Shown here one piece after another: positions 24,262-32,855 of a stretch of 44,911 nucleotides of DNA (position 1 is its first letter; each line of letters begins with the position of its first letter). The position numbers and the translations under genes were made by a program. The stretch lies in assembly GCA_022014155.1 (NCBI GenBank), contig JAKLLS010000011.1, forward strand, positions 1 through 44,911. The letters run 5' to 3'. The notes beneath the pieces are model-generated. The model was not told the DNA's origin. It made no database searches and saw nothing but the letters and a program-made list of their open reading frames with translations. Source of the DNA: Marinobacter sp. (GTDB taxonomy: Bacteria; Pseudomonadota; Gammaproteobacteria; Pseudomonadales; Oleiphilaceae).

Positions 24262-25333
24262 GAACACTCTGGTAATCCTGGGAGTCTTGCTTGCGGTATC
24301 AGGAACGGTTATTCCGGCCCACGCCGCCGACCCCGTTTTCATCATCAAAGGCCCAGCCGTGCGCGATGTGCTCTCGCCGGAATCGCTGCCGCCCGAATTT
24401 TACGATTTCTCCCCCGAGGACTATTGGCTGGAACCCCGGGACACCTACTGGATAATCGCAAGTAACTGGGTGCTGCGTCAGGAACGCACTCAGGGCTCCC
24501 GTATTCAGGCTCTCGGTGAGTGGGCCGATCGCACCTTCTCCGGCGCCGAAAATGGGTTGCCCAACAATCAAAGCTACCTGCGGCTGGGGTTCGCCACCGA
24601 ATCCGAATACGGCGACCCGGCGCAACTGGATCCGGAAGCGCGGTTTCGTCTGGATATTCCCACCGTTGAAGAAAAGCTGCGACTGGTGATCGAGAGTGAG
24701 AGCGATGAACTGATTCCTCTGGCCGAACGGCGACGAAACCGCCAGTTAACCGAGGAAGAACGCTCGGAAACCGAGGCCACCGGTGCGTTGCGTTATCTGT
24801 CGGAGGTCGGGGATGCGATCAATCTCAGTAACGATGTCGGTGTCCGGCTCCGCTTTCCCACCGATGCCTTCTGGCGAGTGACGGCGGACAAGCGCTGGCA
24901 ACTGGACGACAACTGGAACCTGAAAGCGGAACAGCGGCTTTTCTACTTCCACCAGGACGGCTGGGGTACGAGGACCTGGCTGGGGGTGGGACGGGGTCTT
25001 GGCAATGGCTGGAAATTCCTGTCGGCCAGCGAGATGGAGTGGGTTCACGACAAGCGCAAATTCGAGATGGCGCATACCTTCAATTTTCATAAACGCCTGA
25101 ACAACCGATCCACTCTCAGCCCACGCCTAGGCATTCTGGGCGAGAGCCAGCCCAACTGGCGACAAACCTCTGTTTTCGCGGACGTGACTTATCGGTACCG
25201 ATTACACAGTGACTGGCTGTTTGGCGAGATCATTCCGGCACTGGAGTTCCCCCGGGACGAGAGCTTCAAGGACCGGGCCTCCCTGATTTTGCGGATTGAG
25301 CTGTATTTCTCGGGTACCATTGACCGATCATGA
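24221..25333 (+). CDS. hypothetical exported protein, beta-barrel-like
   Basis: I do not recognise the family of this protein of up to 370 aa. It has a signal-peptide-like segment (LVILGVLLAVSGTVIPAHA, cut before ADP), a charged region rich in E and R (about residues 145-185), and then alternating strands with many Trp, Tyr and Phe ending in an aromatic C-terminal strand (RIELYF), as in outer-membrane barrels. No ATG start is available. A TTG at 24254, 11 codons in, gives the cleanest signal peptide, while TTG 24221 or GTG 24224 would place it deeper inside coaE. It overlaps coaE at the front and trmO by 4 bases at the end, so it is co-translated with housekeeping genes. Confidence 0.65.
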   Translation: MVSCTRSLWWPLGKNTLVILGVLLAVSGTVIPAHAADPVFIIKGPAVRDVLSPESLPPEFYDFSPEDYWLEPRDTYWIIASNWVLRQERTQGSRIQALGEWADRTFSGAENGLPNNQSYLRLGFATESEYGDPAQLDPEARFRLDIPTVEEKLRLVIESESDELIPLAERRRNRQLTEEERSETEATGALRYLSEVGDAINLSNDVGVRLRFPTDAFWRVTADKRWQLDDNWNLKAEQRLFYFHQDGWGTRTWLGVGRGLGNGWKFLSASEMEWVHDKRKFEMAHTFNFHKRLNNRSTLSPRLGILGESQPNWRQTSVFADVTYRYRLHSDWLFGEIIPALEFPRDESFKDRASLILRIELYFSGTIDRS

Positions 25334-26061
25334 CCTACACACCTCAAGACGCACTGACGTTAACGCCCATTGCCCATGCCCGCTCCTGTTTCAGGGACAA
25401 GTTCGGGGTTCCCCGCCAGCCGGGGCTAACCCGCCATGCCCGTGCCGACCTGGTGATCGCCTCGCCGTTTGACAGGGAGGATGCCTTCCGGGGTCTGGAG
25501 ACCGCCAGCCACCTGTGGCTGACCTTCCAGTTCCACGAGGCAGTCCGGGAGGAGTGGCGCCCGGTGGTTCGCCCTCCGCGCCTTGGGGGCAATCGCAAGA
25601 TGGGCGTGTTTGCCAGCCGATCACCGTTCCGACCCAACAGCCTGGGATTATCGGTGGTTCGTAATGAAGGCTTGCGACGGGAAAACGGCCGGCTGATCCT
25701 GCAGATCAGCGATCACGACCTGATTGAAGGCACGCCCATTCTCGACATCAAACCCTACCTGCCGTTTGCGGACTCAATACCCGAGGCCACCCTGGGCTGG
25801 GCAGACTCGCCGCCAACTGAGCGCCTGCCGGTGGTATTTCTGGATGAGGCGGAGACTCAGCTGGCCGCCCTGCCACCAGAAACCTACCCCGAGCTGCGGC
25901 TGCTGATTGAAGATGTGGTGAGTTATGACCCCCGCCCTTCCTTCCGAAGAGGGCGGGAAGAGGAACGGATTTACGGCGCACACCTGTACGACTTGAACGT
26001 GCGCTTCCGTTTTATTCATGATCCCGGCGGGGAACGTGTCGAAGTGCTGACGGTCTGTTAA
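25330..26061 (+). CDS. trmO: tRNA t6A37 N6-methyltransferase TrmO (TsaA/YaeB family)
   Basis: This 243-aa protein methylates N6-threonylcarbamoyladenosine at position 37 of threonine tRNAs using SAM. The N-terminal beta-barrel domain is clear: LTPIAHARSCFRDKFGVPRQPGL, then LWLTFQFH, the strongly conserved GVFASRSPFRPNSLGLSVV, and DLIEGTPILDIKPYLPFADS. The C-terminal extension (YDPRPSFRRGREEERIYGAHLYDLNVRF) matches the E. coli-type enzyme. It starts with ATGA overlapping the previous gene. No unusual residues are noticed in the signature. Confidence 0.95.
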   Translation: MTYTPQDALTLTPIAHARSCFRDKFGVPRQPGLTRHARADLVIASPFDREDAFRGLETASHLWLTFQFHEAVREEWRPVVRPPRLGGNRKMGVFASRSPFRPNSLGLSVVRNEGLRRENGRLILQISDHDLIEGTPILDIKPYLPFADSIPEATLGWADSPPTERLPVVFLDEAETQLAALPPETYPELRLLIEDVVSYDPRPSFRRGREEERIYGAHLYDLNVRFRFIHDPGGERVEVLTVC

Positions 26062-26128
26062 ACTCGACAGAGTTTATGACGGTTGATCTATTTATAAAAA
26101 GGAATCGTCAGTTCACCAGTCACAGGGA

Positions 26129-28489
26129 ATGCGTGCCTTGCCTTTGATCCGGTTATTCAAGCGAATGGGTGTACGGCCACTGGCTGCGAGGCTGCTGGTG
26201 TACGTGCTGCTGTTCGCCATTGTGCTGTCACTGGCAGCCACCGGCCTGCAGATGATTGGCGAGTACGAACGCCGTACCGAAGAGCTTCGCAACAGTCAGA
26301 CGAAAGCGGCCGAGCTGATTTCCGGCAGTATGAGCAACAACATCTGGCTGATGAATTTCAGCGAGGTGGCCAACAGCCTGGATGATATGCGGGCCATACC
26401 GGTCATCCAGCATGCCCAGGTAACGATCACCGACGGCGAAACATTCAGCACCGGCACTTACCCAGAGGGCCGGGTGATTTCCCAATCGTTTCCACTGATC
26501 TTCAATCGTTCTTCTATCAACACCCCCCAAAACCTCGGCACCCTCACCATTACGTCCTCAGTGGAACAGGTTCACAAGGAACTGATGGATCGGGCCCTGA
26601 TGACCCTGGGCTTCCAGTCCCTGATCCTGCTGCTGGGCTCCCTGGGGCTGCTGCTGATCGTCAGGATGACCATCTCACGGCATCTGGAGACCATGGCGGA
26701 CTATGCCGCGCGCCTGAATCTGGATGCGCTGATTGAACCGCTGCACCTTCGACGTAAATCGCCAAAGCACAGCGATGAACTCAGTGAGCTCGAACAGGCG
26801 CTGAACAAGATGCGGCTGCAGTTGCTGGAAGACACCCGCTCCCTGCGCCAGACCACTATTCAGTCACAGGGCGAACGCGACGAGGCGGTCCGGGCCAATC
26901 ATGCCAAGAATCAGTTCCTGGCCAATGTCAGCCACGAACTTCGTATTCCGCTGCAGTCTGTACTTGGCTATGCCAACCTGCTGACGGACACGCCCCTGGA
27001 CCAGGAGCAACGGGAGTTTGTGCAGACCCTGCTGAGTGCCTCCGAAAGCCTGTCGGCGATCATTAATGACCTGCTGGACATCTCCAGCATGGAAGCCGGC
27101 AAGCTGGTACTGGAAGATCTGCCATTCGATCTGCGGGAAACCCTCAATGACCTGGTGCATATGCTCGGTACCCGCGCCCGTGAGAAGGGCCTGGCACTGG
27201 AGCTGCGGGTAGACGAAAACCTGCCGTGGGCGCTTCGCGGCGACCCGGTCCGGGTGCGGCAGATTCTGCTGAACCTGACCTCCAACGCCATCAAGTTCAC
27301 CGATTCCGGGCATGTCCTGATCAGCGTTGAAGTGCTTGGCCGCAAGGATAACCTGGTACGCGTGCGCCTGGCGGTCGAAGATACCGGGGTAGGTATCAGC
27401 CCGGAGGATCTCCCGCTGGTGTACGAGCCCTACGTCCAGCTTGGCCAGAGTTTCCAGCGGCAGCTTCCTGGCGCCGGGCTGGGCCTGACCATCTGCCGCC
27501 AACTGGTCAGGCTGATGGATGGTTCACTGGATGTGGAAAGTCGCCCTGGCGAAGGCACCACATTCTGGGCGGAACTGTCGATGCCGGTGGCGCCGGAAAG
27601 CTCAACCCGCATCCGACCGGATACCCGCATGGTCCAGGGGCGGCGCATTCTGGTGGTGGACTCCTACGAATTGTCCCGCAAGATCACCCTGGAGATGTTG
27701 TCACGCCACGACCTGCATATTGAAGCGGTCAAGTCAGCGGGCGAGGCCCTGACCTCCATACGTCTGGCATCGGATAACCAGCATCCGTTCGATGCCGTCG
27801 TACTGGACGGTTTCGTGCCGGATATGGACAGTGACCTGCTGTGCCGGCAGATCCGCAGCAATCCCCAGTGGACCGATACCCGCCTGCTGTTGCTGTCATC
27901 CAACCCCCAGCGGGGCGACGCCGAGCATTTTCGCCAGGCCGGAGCAGACGCATTCCTGAGCAAATCCCTGCGGGAGTCCTGCCTGATTCCGATTCTCCAT
28001 CAGCTGTTCACTGACAGGGCTTCCGATGAACGCCGGTTCCTTACCCGCTTCTCGCTTCAGTCCGTGAGCGAACCATCGCGGCGCAAGGAACTGCCCTGCA
28101 GCCGTATGAAAGTATTGCTGGTAGAGGATAACCCGGTAAATCGCACACTGACCCGGCGTCTGTTGGAAAAGCTGGGCTGCGATGTGATGACCGCTAACGA
28201 TGGTGAAATTGCCGCCAGTCTCTGGCAACTGCATCCTTTCGACCTGGTGTTCATGGATTGCGTTATGCCTCGGGTGGACGGGTTTGAGGCGACCCGACGC
28301 CTGCGCCAGTGGGAAATTGACCATGGCCGCGAACGGGTACCGGTCGTCGCGCTGACCGCCAGTGCCATGGAGAAGGATGAAGAACGGTGTCGCCAGGCAG
28401 GGATGGATTCTTTTGTTGCCAAGCCTGTCAATATTGAAATGTTGCGGGCAGTACTGGAACAATACTGTCAGGCATCCGCGCCCTCCTGA
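26129..28489 (+). CDS. hybrid sensor histidine kinase with two receiver domains
   Basis: This 786-aa inner-membrane kinase has a helix at about 20-45, a periplasmic sensor domain of about 120 residues, a second helix at about 165-185, a HAMP-like linker and coiled coil, HisKA with H269 in ANVSHELRIPLQSV, then HATPase_c (LLNLTSNAIKFT, DTGVGIS, GAGLGLTI). A receiver with D560 (VVLDGFVPD) follows, and a second receiver with D710 (VFMDCVMPRVDGF) and a late lysine. The chain resembles BarA-type kinases but ends without an HPt domain, so a separate HPt protein or response regulator is needed. No partner gene lies nearby. The ATG at 26129 is the likeliest start, though its ribosome site is weak. Confidence 0.93.
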   Translation: MRALPLIRLFKRMGVRPLAARLLVYVLLFAIVLSLAATGLQMIGEYERRTEELRNSQTKAAELISGSMSNNIWLMNFSEVANSLDDMRAIPVIQHAQVTITDGETFSTGTYPEGRVISQSFPLIFNRSSINTPQNLGTLTITSSVEQVHKELMDRALMTLGFQSLILLLGSLGLLLIVRMTISRHLETMADYAARLNLDALIEPLHLRRKSPKHSDELSELEQALNKMRLQLLEDTRSLRQTTIQSQGERDEAVRANHAKNQFLANVSHELRIPLQSVLGYANLLTDTPLDQEQREFVQTLLSASESLSAIINDLLDISSMEAGKLVLEDLPFDLRETLNDLVHMLGTRAREKGLALELRVDENLPWALRGDPVRVRQILLNLTSNAIKFTDSGHVLISVEVLGRKDNLVRVRLAVEDTGVGISPEDLPLVYEPYVQLGQSFQRQLPGAGLGLTICRQLVRLMDGSLDVESRPGEGTTFWAELSMPVAPESSTRIRPDTRMVQGRRILVVDSYELSRKITLEMLSRHDLHIEAVKSAGEALTSIRLASDNQHPFDAVVLDGFVPDMDSDLLCRQIRSNPQWTDTRLLLLSSNPQRGDAEHFRQAGADAFLSKSLRESCLIPILHQLFTDRASDERRFLTRFSLQSVSEPSRRKELPCSRMKVLLVEDNPVNRTLTRRLLEKLGCDVMTANDGEIAASLWQLHPFDLVFMDCVMPRVDGFEATRRLRQWEIDHGRERVPVVALTASAMEKDEERCRQAGMDSFVAKPVNIEMLRAVLEQYCQASAPS

Positions 28490-28525
28490 TCCACTGGCTG
28501 AAGACACCGAAGGTTTCCCTCTAAA

Positions 28526-28717
28526 ATGATGAAAGTAGAATGCCCCAACTGCAAAAAATCCGTCGAATGGAGCGAGAACAATCCTTTCCGCCCCTTCTGC
28601 TGCGAGCGTTGCAAGCTGATTGACCTTGGCGCCTGGGCCAACGAAGAGTATCGGGTTCCGGCACAAAATGTGTCCCCGGATGATCTCGACCAGCTGGACG
28701 ATGACACCCGGCACTAA
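28526..28717 (+). CDS. yacG: DNA gyrase inhibitor YacG (zinc-binding)
   Basis: This 63-aa protein has the complete YacG zinc site C6-x2-C9-x15-C25-x3-C29 and the signature [23 protein letters not shown]. YacG binds GyrB and blocks DNA binding by gyrase in E. coli. Length and motif order are normal. In many gammaproteobacteria it sits close to coaE; here three genes intervene. Two adjacent ATG codons allow a start one residue later. Confidence 0.95.
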   Translation: MMKVECPNCKKSVEWSENNPFRPFCCERCKLIDLGAWANEEYRVPAQNVSPDDLDQLDDDTRH

Positions 28718-28802
28718 TGCCGTATTAACAGGCCCTTACCCCGTTTTAAGTTGAGCCGCCCGCAACGGCCCGTTACCATGCGTGCATCCGAACAATCGCT
28801 GA

Positions 28803-28820
28803 CACCGGCTTGGTCCGGTG
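28803..28820 (+). other. small hairpin in the leader of the YfaZ-like gene
   Basis: Arms CACCGG / CCGGTG surround a 6-base loop, about 40 bases upstream of the ATG at 28859. It could affect mRNA stability or translation, but nothing more specific can be said. Confidence 0.4.
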
Positions 28821-28858
28821 CCGGATTTCGTTCATTGACCCATAAAGGTAGTAAAAGA

Positions 28859-29419
28859 ATGAAAGCAACCCGTATCTCTGTTCTTGCTCTGTCACTGGCC
28901 GCTGCACCTGTCATGGCAGCCGACCTGGACCTGAGCCTGACCAACGATTCCGCCAAGGGCCAGGTGAACTTCTTCGGCAACAACTCCGAACTGCAACTGG
29001 GCACCGGTTACACCTACCACGAAGGTGGTCGCCATATTGGTAACGTGGACTTCCATGCCCAGGGCCGCACTGCACTTGGTAACCTGCCCACTACCGCCGG
29101 CATTGGTCTGCGCGCCATCGGTTGGGATGACGATGATCTGGACGGCGGCGCTGTTGGCCTGGGTGGCTTTGCAACCGTCAACATTCCCGATGTGCCGGGT
29201 CTGTCCGTGACCGGCGGCCTGCATTACGCTCCCAGTATTCTGTCTTTCGGTGATTCCGAGGATATGACCAGCGTTGAGCTGCGCGGCAGCTACCGTGTTA
29301 TCCGCAACGCCGAAGTGTTCGCAGGCTACCGGTACCTGAACACCGATCTGGACTCGCCCCTGCGTGGCGACGTAAATCTGGACGAAGGTGTTATGGCGGG
29401 CATGAAGATCTTCTTCTGA
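28859..29419 (+). CDS. YfaZ-like outer-membrane barrel protein
   Basis: This 186-aa exported protein has a clean signal peptide (MKATRISVLALSLAAAPVMAA, cut before DLDLSL). The mature part is a set of short amphipathic strands rich in Gly, Asp and aromatics, ending ...VMAGMKIFF with a terminal phenylalanine, as in outer-membrane barrels. It fits the YfaZ family of small porin-like proteins of unknown function. I chose the ATG at 28859, preceded by AAAGGTAGTAAAAGA, over an in-frame ATG at 28751 that would bury the signal peptide. A terminator follows the stop closely, so it is probably a single-gene transcript. Confidence 0.82.
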   Translation: MKATRISVLALSLAAAPVMAADLDLSLTNDSAKGQVNFFGNNSELQLGTGYTYHEGGRHIGNVDFHAQGRTALGNLPTTAGIGLRAIGWDDDDLDGGAVGLGGFATVNIPDVPGLSVTGGLHYAPSILSFGDSEDMTSVELRGSYRVIRNAEVFAGYRYLNTDLDSPLRGDVNLDEGVMAGMKIFF

Positions 29420-29445
29420 CCCTGCTCCCTTCCGGGTAGATCCAG

Positions 29446-29473
29446 ACGGGCGTCTTTCGGGGCGCCCGTTTTT
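29446..29473 (+). terminator. rho-independent terminator after the YfaZ-like gene
   Basis: Stem ACGGGCG (29446-29452) pairs with CGCCCGT (29463-29469) around a 10-base loop, and five T residues follow immediately. It lies 26 bases after the stop codon. Confidence 0.85.
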
Positions 29474-29555
29474 GTTTCGTGTCCTGCCTCACTCTTTGAC
29501 CTCACCACTCTTGCTAGACTGCCAGCTCATGTTCCGATAATGGATTGTCCCTGGC

Positions 29556-31811
29556 ATGGCACTCGAATCACAATCACCTGACCGCTTTTCGCTCTCTCCC
29601 CTTTTTTCCGCCCTACTCTCTGCCCTACTTTCCGCCCCCCGGACCAGGCTCCCCTGTCTGGCTCTGGCGGTGGTTGTAGCGGTGTCTGGCTGCGGCGGCG
29701 GTGACAGCGCGGTCGATGAAGCGGGTTCCCGTGGCAACAGTTTCCCCCCCAACAAAAATGCACAGGACGACTTCAGCTCCGGCAGCACCGGTGACTCCAA
29801 CAACACCAGCGGCCTGGCAGCCAACGAAGTCCGTGTCACCGTGGAGGTGCCCACCGCCCTGGCTCCAGACGGCGAACTGACCCGTCGTAACCTGAGAATC
29901 GTGACCCCGGACCGGGTCGAGGTCTACAGGACCGACCAAAGCCTGCGCAATCTCGGCTCCGTGAACGTTACTCACCGTACCGAAGATGGTGGGCGGCAAG
30001 TCATCGCCTTCAGTGATGGCCTGCCTCTGGGGCCGGACGTGGTGATCGAGGCTGCCTATGACAACACACGGATGCGGGCCCTGGCGGCGGACGCGGATCG
30101 CGACGTCAAAGTGAACCCCTTCTCCGAATACCTGGTGAGCAATACCATAAGCGGCTATTCCCCCGGCCAGTTCAGCCAGATTATGGACTGCATTAACGAT
30201 GCCTCGGGCGAGTTGTGCCTGAACAAATACGTCTGGTCGACCCTGGCCGACCAGGTTCACGATTTTGAGATCGATATTCCAGGCAGCGCGGACCTGGGCG
30301 CCGCTCTGGATCATCTGGGCAATCGCGGCGATTTTGCCCGTTATGTGAGTAATATGGCGGATTACGCTGTTCTGGATGAGCAGTCCTCCGGCAAGATCAG
30401 CGCCAGCTCCGCGGACTACAACTCGGTGTTTCTTGGCGTTGAACTGGGCCAGACGTTCCGCGAACCAAGCCTCGCCGGCTCCGGCCAGTGGGGCGTGCGT
30501 ACGGCGCAGGAAGAGAGCATTACGGACAGCAACGGTACGGGCTACGTCTACCCTGCCCTGACCCTGACCAGCTTCGACGCGTTCAATATCCGGGTAACGT
30601 CCCTGGCCTCGGATGTGCCCTATAACCGCGAGGCGCTGATTCACCAGGCAGGTAACGGGTTTTACCCACGGGGGACCGATCACTGGGACTTGAACACCCA
30701 CGCTTCCTCACCGGGAGCAGCCACTTTGCAGGACAACACCCGCCTGCTGGCCGGGCGGGCGCTGTACCAGAGTGTGACCGGTCGTGGCAGCTCCCTGACC
30801 ATCGGCTGGACCCGCAATCCGTACTACCTCGACGCGTACGTCAGCACCGCGGCAGTGGCCAGCGAGGCGCCTGATCGCGTACTGGGCGGCTATTTCAGTG
30901 CCGGCAAGGCCATCGAACTGGAAGCCTCAGAGGATGCCCTGCAACGCCAGGGCGTGCTGGAAGATCACTACCTGTCCGTGCTGGAACTGAACCTGCTCAG
31001 GCAACAAGGTTTCAGCCTTGATCAACTGAACGGCCGTCAGTACAACGTGGTGTTCCATGCCAGCCGCTTTGCGGATGGAGCGGAACCGCTGGTGATTGAA
31101 TCCGGCGTGGGCAATTGGGATATCAGTGGCAATGATGTCCATCAGGTAATAGCGACCACCGCCATTGGCCGGGATGGCGGCTCAGGAGCCGTGACTGGGC
31201 CCGTAGCCGGCGACCGCAACGCCGACTGGACCATCAGCACCCGACCGTCACGACTCAGTGTAGGTGACCGGAACATCGGTCGCCTTAACCTGGATATCAG
31301 CAATCCCTCAGGGCAGTTCGCCACGCCGGACCTGGGTATCGGTGCCAGCACGCCTGACGGTTCGCTACTGGCCTTCAATCTGGACAACGCCGATACCGGC
31401 GACGGCCTGCTGGTTGCGGCCGCTCAGACCAGCGAGTTCCCCCAGAGCGGGCGCTTCCGCCTGCAAGGGTTTGCCATGGGGCTGGCTGACGGCGAAAACC
31501 GCCTGCGGCATTTTGACAATGCCGTACTCGCCATTAGTTCAAGCACCACCGCAGCGTTGACCAGACGTGCTCTGGATGTGGTGCATTCGGTGGCTAATGA
31601 AACGGTGTCGGGGCCGATGGCCATCGATGAGGGCGAGCTGATGCTGGCCTACACGCAAGGTGCTAACGGCGAGGTTACCTTCGTGTCCGGAGACCTGACG
31701 CTGACCGGTTTTGTAACGCCCGACCAGGACCAGTTTTTCCTGCAATTGCAGAATACTGCAATCGGAGAGCAGCGGCTGGGGTTATTGGTCGCAACACGGT
31801 TGCCGGATTAA
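29556..31811 (+). CDS. large secreted lipoprotein of unknown function
   Basis: I do not recognise the family of this 751-aa protein. The N terminus has a hydrophobic stretch ending in the lipobox VSGC, so the cysteine (residue 47) should be lipidated; the lipobox comes late, leaving about 30 extra residues before the hydrophobic core. A low-complexity Ser/Gly/Asn linker follows (about 50-90), then a domain resembling a carboxypeptidase-regulatory or Ig-like fold (VRVTVEVPTALAPDG), and a long strand-rich region. Two cysteines (MDCINDASGELC) may form a disulfide. The protein is acidic. A start nearer the hydrophobic core would need a non-ATG codon. A palindromic repeat follows the stop. Confidence 0.72.
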   Translation: MALESQSPDRFSLSPLFSALLSALLSAPRTRLPCLALAVVVAVSGCGGGDSAVDEAGSRGNSFPPNKNAQDDFSSGSTGDSNNTSGLAANEVRVTVEVPTALAPDGELTRRNLRIVTPDRVEVYRTDQSLRNLGSVNVTHRTEDGGRQVIAFSDGLPLGPDVVIEAAYDNTRMRALAADADRDVKVNPFSEYLVSNTISGYSPGQFSQIMDCINDASGELCLNKYVWSTLADQVHDFEIDIPGSADLGAALDHLGNRGDFARYVSNMADYAVLDEQSSGKISASSADYNSVFLGVELGQTFREPSLAGSGQWGVRTAQEESITDSNGTGYVYPALTLTSFDAFNIRVTSLASDVPYNREALIHQAGNGFYPRGTDHWDLNTHASSPGAATLQDNTRLLAGRALYQSVTGRGSSLTIGWTRNPYYLDAYVSTAAVASEAPDRVLGGYFSAGKAIELEASEDALQRQGVLEDHYLSVLELNLLRQQGFSLDQLNGRQYNVVFHASRFADGAEPLVIESGVGNWDISGNDVHQVIATTAIGRDGGSGAVTGPVAGDRNADWTISTRPSRLSVGDRNIGRLNLDISNPSGQFATPDLGIGASTPDGSLLAFNLDNADTGDGLLVAAAQTSEFPQSGRFRLQGFAMGLADGENRLRHFDNAVLAISSSTTAALTRRALDVVHSVANETVSGPMAIDEGELMLAYTQGANGEVTFVSGDLTLTGFVTPDQDQFFLQLQNTAIGEQRLGLLVATRLPD

Positions 31812-31820
31812 AGCTGGGTG

Positions 31821-31846
31821 TCGGGTTAACAAAGCGTAACCCGACA
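31821..31846. repeat. REP-like palindrome, GTCGGGTTA subtype
   Basis: Arms GTCGGGTTA (31821-31829) and TAACCCGAC (31838-31846) flank ACAAAGCG. It lies 9 bases after the lipoprotein gene and upstream of the Bax-like gene. Same family as 33771, 40366 and the GTCGGATTA units. Confidence 0.85.
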
Positions 31847-31934
31847 AGGTTCGGCATGGGGGGTAACCCATCCGGGATACACCGACGTATAACCTGTTAT
31901 AATTCCAGTCATATCGACTGTAACGAGAGGTTTT

Positions 31935-32855
31935 ATGTCTGCAGGTATCCGGGCTACTTTGCTGGTTTTCCCGTTGATGGTTTTTGCATTCTGGGGCAGT
32001 CTTCATACACCGGATCCAGACAGTGCATTCGATGACGACATTGTGCTGTCATCCCTGCCGTCTCTTCCGGCCTGGACCAACAAAAACCTACCGGACTTCA
32101 GCAGTTACCGCGATACAACTGAACGCAAAGCTGCCTTTTTTTCCTTCCTGTACCCGCGGGTTGCACTGGCCAATTCCCGAATCCTGATCGAGCGGGACTA
32201 TCTGGAGTTCCTTTCCAGGAAAGAGGCGCTGAACCAATCCGAACGAACCTGGCTGATCAACCAGGCTGACCGGCTTCGCGTTGACGAAGAACCTGCCAGC
32301 CCAGCCATGTTCAAACAGTTGCACGCGCGCCTGGATGTGATCCCCCCTGCCCTGGTGTTGGCGCAGGCCGCCAATGAGTCGGCCTGGGGTACCTCCCGCT
32401 TTGCCACCAGGGGAAACAACCTGTTCGGACAATGGTGTTTCTCGAAAGGCTGCGGTCTGGTACCGAAAGCCCGGGTGGAGGGTGCCACCCACGAAGTCGC
32501 CAAGTTCTCTTCACCCTACCGCTCCATCCGCGCGTACATTCAGAACCTGAACAGCCATCCGGCGTATCAGGGGCTGCGTGATGTACGGACGGCAGCACGC
32601 AAGGATGGCAAGCTGGCTTCCGGAAGTGCATTGGCGGCAGGCCTGATTAGCTATTCAGAACGGGGCGAGGATTATGTAAAAGAGATCCGCAGCATGATTC
32701 GGCATAACAATCTCGGCTATTTCGATACCGATTTCCGGGCCACCTTCAGTGGCGCCAATACCGGAATGCTGCAACAAATGGCTTCCGCCAGCAACGAAAC
32801 TGCTCTCCTGCCCAATGCCGGAGACGATGAAGACGATTCCGGGGACATCCACTAA
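31935..32855 (+). CDS. Bax-family glucosaminidase domain protein
   Basis: This 306-aa protein has an N-terminal signal or anchor (TLLVFPLMVFAFWGSL), a helical middle and a C-terminal glucosaminidase domain of the Bax type. The catalytic glutamate lies in LAQAANESAWGTSRFA, followed by GNNLFGQWCFSKGCGLVP, SPYRSIRAYIQNLNSHPAYQ and GLISYSERGEDYV. Such enzymes cut N-acetylglucosaminyl bonds of peptidoglycan in the periplasm. The ATG at 31935 has GAGAGG 4 bases upstream. Its stop codon overlaps the next gene's start by one base, so the two are coupled. The link between wall hydrolysis and the acyltransferase is not obvious. Confidence 0.9.
   Translation: MSAGIRATLLVFPLMVFAFWGSLHTPDPDSAFDDDIVLSSLPSLPAWTNKNLPDFSSYRDTTERKAAFFSFLYPRVALANSRILIERDYLEFLSRKEALNQSERTWLINQADRLRVDEEPASPAMFKQLHARLDVIPPALVLAQAANESAWGTSRFATRGNNLFGQWCFSKGCGLVPKARVEGATHEVAKFSSPYRSIRAYIQNLNSHPAYQGLRDVRTAARKDGKLASGSALAAGLISYSERGEDYVKEIRSMIRHNNLGYFDTDFRATFSGANTGMLQQMASASNETALLPNAGDDEDDSGDIH

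Noticed and set aside
31898..31903. TATAAT box before the Bax-like gene as a sigma-70 promoter
   Set aside because: The -10 is perfect, but there is no acceptable -35 at 16-18 bases, so I did not list it as a promoter.
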